Origin: Eubacteriales Family XIII. Incertae Sedis bacterium
Lineage (GTDB): Bacteria > Bacillota > Clostridia > Peptostreptococcales > Anaerovoracaceae
Assembly: GCA_031254995.1 (NCBI GenBank)
Contig: JAIRTJ010000182.1
Span: 1-6,502 of the forward strand
Reading direction: 5' to 3'
Length of the DNA: 6,502 bases
A program made the position numbers and the translations under genes. Position 1 is the stretch's first letter, and each line of letters starts with the position of its first letter. Positions 1 through 5,200 of this stretch are shown here, piece after piece. The notes beneath the pieces were generated by a model, which saw only the letters and a program-made list of their open reading frames with translations, did not search any database and was not told the origin of the DNA.

Positions 1-748
1 TCACGCGGATCGCGTTCGCGGGACTGCGAAAACGCGCGTATTTCTTGCGGTTCGGATAGACGTTGCGAAACTGCGAATTACCGCAATACGTACACGAAAA
101 CAGACATCCTCGACTCACCATGACCATCGCCGTGTCGATGAGTCCCGTGCGAAGTTTCTTGTAATCGAAGATGCTCAGATCGGGAAACGGCAACTCGTCC
201 AAATCCTCCGTCATCGGGCGAACCGGATTTCGAACGACGCTCCCGTCCGGCGACTTGAAATACATGCTCTCGATATCGCGTCTCGCAACGCCGTCTCGCA
301 GACTGTCCATGAGATCGCGCAAAGGGTATTCGCCCTCGCCTACGCATACGCTGTCGACGCCGCGAATAGCCAAGACCTCGTCCGGAACCAAGGTGGGATG
401 ATAGCCGCCGCAACTCACGTGAACATCCGGCATCTCTTCGTCCAACCAACCCGCCATCTCCGAGACATAACCCATGGCCGTGGTGCGCATGGTGAATCCC
501 AAGACATCGGGGGCTTCCTTCCTCACGTTCGACAGGAATTCATCCCTGTCCGGCATCCATGTCAGATGCAATAAGGACACAGCGTAGCCCGCGGCCTTGA
601 GCACTGCGGAAATAGAGGCTAAACCCTCTGAATAATTTCCGGGAATATTGCGATTGCGCTTAGTTTCCTCAACGAAATCGGGATAAACGAGCAATAATTT
701 CAACGGCGAATTCCTATCGGTTTTTTCGTGCATGACTTCGTGCCTCAT
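1..748 (-). CDS. B12-binding-domain radical SAM enzyme, N-terminal part (runs off left edge)
   Basis: The frame is open from 748 to the left edge: 249 codons, no stop, C-terminus missing. Residues 16-155 look like the Rossmann-like cobalamin-binding domain: a first strand KLLLVYPDF, a GLASISAVLKAAGY helix, CGGYHPTLVPDEVL at 113-126 and VGEGEYPLRDLMDSL near 136-150. The classic DxHxxG cobalamin-ligand motif is not visible, as in many members of this group. A linker, ELPFPDLSIFDY (185-196), leads into a radical SAM core with the 4Fe-4S ligands Cys215, Cys219 and Cys222 (CLFSCTYC, CX3CX2C). Family members use SAM and often cobalamin for methylations or rearrangements; the substrate cannot be told. 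Three starts are possible: ATG 748, ATG 733 (GAGG 9 nt upstream) and TTG 703 (AGG 9 nt upstream), the last giving the family-typical (M)KLLLVYP start. It lies 39 nt after metK in the same direction, with no visible terminator, so cotranscription is likely. Confidence 0.92.
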   Translation of the reverse strand, partial: MRHEVMHEKTDRNSPLKLLLVYPDFVEETKRNRNIPGNYSEGLASISAVLKAAGYAVSLLHLTWMPDRDEFLSNVRKEAPDVLGFTMRTTAMGYVSEMAGWLDEEMPDVHVSCGGYHPTLVPDEVLAIRGVDSVCVGEGEYPLRDLMDSLRDGVARRDIESMYFKSPDGSVVRNPVRPMTEDLDELPFPDLSIFDYKKLRTGLIDTAMVMVSRGCLFSCTYCGNSQFRNVYPNRKKYARFRSPANAIRV

Positions 749-787
749 AATGCGTACTCTCGTCTGTTGCGCAAAGCGAATCGCTCA

Positions 788-1975
788 TCAGAACTCGCTT
801 GCGGATTCCTTCAATGCATCGGTCTTGTCCGTGCGTTCCCACGGCAGATCGAGATCGGGACGTCCGAAATGGCCGTATGCGGCGACCTTGAGATAACTCG
901 GCGTTAGGAGATCGAGATCGGCGATGATTGCCGCGGGTCGCAAATCGAAATTCTTCTGCAACAGCACGGCCAATTTTTCATCCGACAGCGTCCCCGTCCC
1001 GAACGAATCGACGAGTACGGACATCGGTTCCGCGACGCCGATGGCGTAGGAAAGTTCGATCTCGCATCGTTCGGCCAAACCCGCCGCGACGATATTTTTT
1101 GCCGCGTATCGCGCCGCGTAGCAAGCGGATCTGTCGACCTTCGTCGGATCCTTGCCGCTGAACGCGCCGCCGCCGTGCTTCGCGTATCCGCCATAGGTAT
1201 CGACGATGATCTTGCGACCGGTCAATCCCGAATCGCCGTTCGGGCCGCCGATGACAAACCTTCCCGTGGGATTTACGAGGTATTTCGGTTCGCCGGACAT
1301 CAATTCTTTGGGAATAATGGGAATGATCACCTTTTCGATTATGTCATTGCGGATTTCCTCCTGCGTCGCGTCCGGGTCGTGCTGCGTCGAGACGAGGACG
1401 GCCGACACGCGCGCCGGCGTAAGTCCGTCGTACTCCACCGTCACCTGCGTCTTTCCGTCCGGTCTCAGATAGTCGATCTCCCCGGATTTTCGAACCTCGG
1501 CCAGACGCCGAGCCATTCGATGCGCGAGCGTGATGGGAAGAGGCATGAGCTCGGGCGTCTCCTTGCATGCGTAACCGAACATGATGCCCTGATCTCCGGC
1601 GCCCGTAAGTTCGCGCGCGTCACCGGACTTGCCCTCTTTGACCTCAAGCGCCTCATCGACGCCGAGGGCGATATCCTCGGACTGTCCGTGGATAGACGTG
1701 AGCACGGCGCAGGTGTTCCCGTCAAATCCGTATTCGCTCTTCGTGTATCCGATCTCGTTGATGACCCGTCGCGCGAGCATGGGTATGTCGACGTATGCCT
1801 TCGTCGTGACCTCGCCCGCGAGCATGACGATGCCCGTGGTCGTAAGACATTCGACCGCGACTCTGCCCGACGGGTCGTCTGTCATGATCGCGTCGAGCAC
1901 CGCATCCGATATTTGGTCGCAAACTTTATCCGGATGTCCCTCTGTAACGGATTCGGAAGTGAAATATCTGGCCAT
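788..1975 (-). CDS. metK: S-adenosylmethionine synthetase (methionine adenosyltransferase)
   Basis: This is a complete 395-residue MetK, the usual family length. The cytosolic enzyme makes S-adenosylmethionine from ATP and L-methionine, releasing phosphate and pyrophosphate. Visible family motifs are GHPDK at 13-17 (the ATP/Mg-binding His and Asp), GAGDQGIMFGY at 125-135, GGPNGDSGLTGRKIIVDTYG starting at 243, and HGGGAFSGKDPTKVDRS at 267-283, whose lysines contact the triphosphate. The C-terminus has the expected YGHFGR and ends in SASEF. The ATG at 1975 is well fixed: it is preceded by GAAAGGAG with a 7-nt spacer and begins MARYFTSESVTEGHPDK. It ends in two tandem TGA codons (790-788 and 787-785). 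Upstream lies its own extended -10 promoter and a structured leader; downstream, after 39 nt, comes a radical SAM gene. No key residue appears missing. I see no sign of transfer. Confidence 0.98.
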   Translation of the reverse strand: MARYFTSESVTEGHPDKVCDQISDAVLDAIMTDDPSGRVAVECLTTTGIVMLAGEVTTKAYVDIPMLARRVINEIGYTKSEYGFDGNTCAVLTSIHGQSEDIALGVDEALEVKEGKSGDARELTGAGDQGIMFGYACKETPELMPLPITLAHRMARRLAEVRKSGEIDYLRPDGKTQVTVEYDGLTPARVSAVLVSTQHDPDATQEEIRNDIIEKVIIPIIPKELMSGEPKYLVNPTGRFVIGGPNGDSGLTGRKIIVDTYGGYAKHGGGAFSGKDPTKVDRSACYAARYAAKNIVAAGLAERCEIELSYAIGVAEPMSVLVDSFGTGTLSDEKLAVLLQKNFDLRPAAIIADLDLLTPSYLKVAAYGHFGRPDLDLPWERTDKTDALKESASEF

Positions 1976-2083
1976 GATAAAACTCCTTTCACAGAGCTGT
2001 CAAAGGGAAATCTTTCCCCTGTTTATTCTGCAGGCATGTGCGGTTTTGGCCGACAACAAACGATCGTAACCGCAACAGTTACT
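1976..2083 (-). promoter_or_regulatory. metK 5' leader with alternative stems, candidate translational RNA switch
   Basis: The leader runs about 107 nt from the inferred transcription start to the metK ATG. Stem A (arms 2002-2006 and 1985-1989, CCTTT with AAAGG, then ACAG/CTGT inside) masks the ribosome-binding site. Stem B (arms 2014-2020 and 2003-2009, 7 pairs including one G-U, 4-nt loop) uses 2003-2006 of the same segment, so A and B cannot form together; when B forms, the ribosome-binding site is free. Nearer the 5' end there is a second competing pair: GTAAC/GTTAC (2078-2082 with 2066-2070) against the perfect 7-bp stem TGCGGTT/AACCGCA (2068-2074 with 2039-2045, 22-nt loop). These pairings are read directly from the sequence. 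A regulatory role, and SAM or methionine as the signal, are inference from the position in front of metK. I do not recognise the SAM-I, SAM-II, SAM-III or SAM-IV core motifs. Confidence 0.5.
1983..1990 (-). promoter_or_regulatory. metK ribosome-binding site
   Basis: On the minus strand the sequence GAAAGGAG is followed by a 7-nt spacer (ttttatc) and the metK ATG. This is close to the ideal Shine-Dalgarno sequence and fixes the start. It matters because AAAGG within it can pair with CCTTT 12 nt upstream, so it may be masked by a hairpin. Confidence 0.9.
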
Positions 2084-2088
2084 CAAGA

Positions 2089-2116
2089 ATTATACCATAA
2101 GAAGAAAAGCGTCGAA
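2089..2116 (-). promoter_or_regulatory. Extended -10 promoter for metK
   Basis: On the minus strand there is a perfect extended -10 element, TGGTATAAT, with TATAAT at 2094-2089 and TGG at 2097-2095. The -35 region is poor: TTCGAC at 2116-2111 with a 16-bp spacer, or TCGACG with 15. This is what extended -10 promoters tolerate. The likely start of transcription is A2083 or a neighbouring base. A vegetative sigma-70-type promoter is the natural reading. It probably drives metK and the radical SAM gene behind it. Confidence 0.75.
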
Positions 2117-2135
2117 AGCGCTGTAACGTTCTTTT

Positions 2136-2176
2136 AATAAAAATCCGTCGCAAAATCGCACAACCGAGCGCAACGA
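2136..2176 (-). terminator. Possible intrinsic terminator: hairpin with T-rich tail
   Basis: On the minus strand, TCGTTGCG (2176-2169) can pair with TGCGACGG (2152-2145), an 8-bp stem with three G-T wobbles and a 16-nt loop. The T-rich run ATTTTTATT (2144-2136) follows. The layout and the place, after the surface-protein gene and just before the metK promoter, fit termination of the upstream transcript. The stem is imperfect and the loop long, so this is a moderate to weak call. The strong hairpin at 2225-2262 may share the job. Confidence 0.4.
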
Positions 2177-2224
2177 TCGCAGGTTCGATGACTTCGCGCG
2201 CGATGCGCCCGTATTCGTCACAGC

Positions 2225-2262
2225 AGTCGGCTCGCGTCCGACTGTGCGAACGCGGGCCGACT
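2225..2262 (-). terminator. Strong GC-rich hairpin just after the surface-protein stop codon
   Basis: Nested inverted repeat: AGTCGGC (2225-2231) with GCCGACT (2256-2262), and CGCGT (2233-2237) with ACGCG (2250-2254), around a 12-nt loop at 2238-2249. Positions 2232 and 2255 between the stems are a C-A mismatch in minus-strand RNA and a U-G wobble in plus-strand RNA. It begins 15 nt after the TAA of the surface-protein gene. No T-run follows on either strand, so it is not a textbook terminator. It may still stop transcription together with the 2136-2176 element, or protect the 3' end of the mRNA. The pairing is certain; the role is inferred. Confidence 0.55.
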
Positions 2263-2277
2263 CGGATCAAATTTGCG

Positions 2278-5200
2278 TTAGGCCGCCTGTTTTTTCTCCG
2301 AACGCTCCTTTCTCATGCGCCGAATCAAAACGCTTGCGATGAGCGCGGCGATGACAGCCGCGACGACTCCGATGATCGTCTTGAGAGACGGGCCGTTCGT
2401 CGTTTCGTCCGCAACATCCGCGGACGGCACAGGCCTGTCCGAGATCGCGCGATCTTGCGGCGCTTCGGAATCAAATGCACCGATGTTCGATTCGACCTCG
2501 GTCGCCTGCCCGATTTCGAGCGGGATGACGACGGATCCGCCGCCCTTGATCGCTGCGGGCTTCGCCCGGGGCGCAAGGATCGGCAGAATTTCGGGATTTG
2601 CGTTCTCGTCGGAGCCGATTATCGGCGTCGTTGCATACTCCCCGTCCTTGTCCTTGGATCCCTTGTCATCCGGGAGCTCGTCGTCTTTCTTGCCGCCCGG
2701 AATCGCATCGTCGGTTTTGTCGTCGGGGATCTCGCCGTTCTCTTCATCCTCCGGTTCTTCCTTCGCAAAGGCATCCCGCATGTCGAATAGCGAATTCTTG
2801 TTGTTCTTGAGCCTGTCGTAGGCGACCAACGCATAGGCCGATTGATCCGTTGCCATCGCGTTGACGCCTCCGTTCAAGACGTGTTTGAACCCGCCGTCTT
2901 TCGTTTGGAAACGCAAGAGCGCAACGATCGGATTGCCGTTCGCCTTCACGAAGCGCGCATCCGTCTGCGGGTCGATACCCAAGGCGGCGAGCGCCGTGAC
3001 GACCTGCGCGCAACTTTCGGCGTTTTGAGAACCCCACGAGGCGAAACCTCCGTCGTCCGATTGCAACTTCGACAGGGCGGCCAGCGCTCGTTCTGCGGCC
3101 GCTTTCACATTCGCGTTGGCATCGCAATAGGGCGCGAGCGCGCAGAGAACCGCCGAAGTGATGTCGGGATCAGGCGAGCTTCCGGCCAAAGACCAACCGC
3201 CGGCGTTCGGCGTCCCCTTCTTGATTTCCTTGCCAAGTATGTATTCGATGATGCGCGCACGAGAGGTTTGCGTCGAGATCCCGCTGTCCCTTGGCACCTC
3301 ATAGCCGTTGGAATCCAGCGCGAGAAGCGCGTAGAGCGGGCCGTTGATCCCCTGCCTTGTAAGCCAATCGAAATCCGCGAGGGGTTTTAGCAGATTGAAG
3401 CCGCCTGCGTCGGTCGCATCCTTGCCTAATGCGCTGAGCGCAAGAATGACACGGGAATTTTCCGTCGATTTCGTGCCGCTCAACTTCGCGGAGCCGATCG
3501 TCTTGATCGTCGCGACAAGCCTTTCGTAATAATCGCTGTAGAATTCGGGCGTCGCCTCGTCATAATTTCCTCGTTTCAAGGCGATGATCGTCCACTCGCC
3601 GCCTATCGTGCCGAAATTCGCCTCCTTAACAGATTTAGCCAAATATGAGAGCGAATTTTTAAGCTCGCTCCTGTAGCTTACGGGCGCCGGAGGCTCAGGC
3701 GGATCTTTTTTCAATTCTGAAATCGCCGTTTTCAACGCCTTACCGGCGTCGTAAATATCGGTTATGATCACATCTTCATCCGCAAGCGTCCTCTTCGCCG
3801 CCGAAAGCGCGCTTGTCAGGCCGTCCCAACCTGTTCCGTAATCGTCCTCATTGAGCAAGTCGGCGGCGATTATCGTATCCTCCAAATCCGCCTTGAGCAA
3901 GTCAGACAGACGGACATCGGGGATCGTGAGCAATCCTCCGCCGGATGAAGCTCCGGCATTCATATTGATCTCCAAACCGTTGTCGTATTCCGCATATCTG
4001 TGCGTTCCGGCAGGACTGCCCAGTCCTCCGGTTCCCACTCTCTCGCCGACTTTCAGGGGCGTCCCGTTTATATGATCCTCCGTCAATGCGAAAGGATCGT
4101 CGTAGGCGGCGAGTCTGCTGTATTGTTGCGGATTGTAGAGGCCGCTCATCTTGGGCAGGGGATAGCTCGGAATAGAGCCGCCGTACAGGATGCGAACCTC
4201 GTCTCCGGCTTGCGGAGCTCTGCCCTCATCTTCATACGCGAGACGTATGCTGCCCGCCCGAACGATTTTGTAATAGTCTCGTCCCTCGACTGTCGCCTTC
4301 ACGATGTTGTTTCCCGCGTATATCGTCATCTTTCCGTCAGAAACCTCGTGCAGGCTGTTCGGAACGTCGGGATTCCACGCAACTGCAACAGCGTCTTTCT
4401 CCAACGGCAACGCCTTCGTCCCGTCGGTTTCGTACAATGATACGTCCGTTTCGCCGTTGCGCCGCGTCAAGAACATCGTATCGAATTCGGAATCTCCGCC
4501 GGCTCTGATTAGAATTTCCTTATCCTTACCCTGTCCGACCGTGACGACGACGATGCCCTTGCGTTCCTGATTGACCGCGCCGAATCGTCCGCCGTAACCG
4601 TAAAGAGGGTAGTCCGCGTTGAATACGTCGATAGCGTCGTAGGTCACTTCGATGATCGCCGTACCCTCCTTTTTCGCCGTAATATCGATCCAATTCCCGT
4701 TGACCGCGTCATGCGGCGCGAAGGTAAGAACGTCCTCTCCTTCGAGCGTCCTAAAGCGGAAATCGGGTTCGATCATCTTGTTTAACCAGTCATTGCAGAT
4801 GATCTCCCACGCGCGGAAACACCGGAGCGTGAAGGTCTCGCCGACGTTAAGTTTCAGGAAATTGTCGCCGTCGGGGATGTTCATGAGCATGGAATTTCCG
4901 TCGCGATCCGCCAAGAAAGTCGTGGTCGTATCGCCCGGATCCTCCTCGTTTTCGAACACGACATTGCGAGCCCACGCGATGCCCCAACCTGCCTTCGTCA
5001 CTTTGCCGGGCATGGACACGCGCGTGATGTACGTACCGTTCCCCGTATCGTCGTACCAAACCGTTTTCGTGCCGTCGCCGTTGCAGATAGTTTTGATCGG
5101 CTCAAGCAGATGATTCAGATAGTATTTGGGTTGCGCATACACCGTTACCGTCGCCTCGGCAGGCGCGGTGATCGGGTATATCTCATCCATCTTGATGTTG

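Noticed and set aside
78..449. A 123-codon minus-strand frame in the first 450 bases
   Set aside because: It is an out-of-frame shadow of the radical SAM gene, which has a clear cobalamin-type domain and a CX3CX2C motif in another frame.
1976..2083. A standard SAM-I (S-box) or SAM-II riboswitch before metK
   Set aside because: The leader is short for SAM-I plus an expression platform, and the conserved core motifs I can recall are absent. An Infernal search could overturn this.
2100..2121. AGCG/CGCT hairpin followed by TTTTCTTCTT on the minus strand, as a terminator
   Set aside because: The stem is only 4 bp and it overlaps the -35 region of the metK promoter; too weak to call.
1175..2137. 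A 320-codon open frame on the plus strand opposite metK and its leader
   Set aside because: It lies antisense to an unmistakable metK, its protein is Arg/Asp-rich with no recognisable domain, and long antisense frames are expected opposite GC-rich coding sequence.
2079..2270. A 63-codon minus-strand frame in the intergenic region with coding-like stretches (CDEYGRIAREVIEPAIVALG)
   Set aside because: Its start would be TTG with no ribosome-binding site, and it overlaps the 2225-2262 hairpin, the possible terminator and the metK promoter. It may be chance or a decayed fragment; conservation in relatives would be needed to revive it.
2188..2821. Plus-strand frames of 168-200 codons opposite the end of the surface-protein gene
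   Set aside because: Low-complexity Arg/Asp- or Ser-rich translations with no domain, antisense to a convincing membrane anchor and linker.
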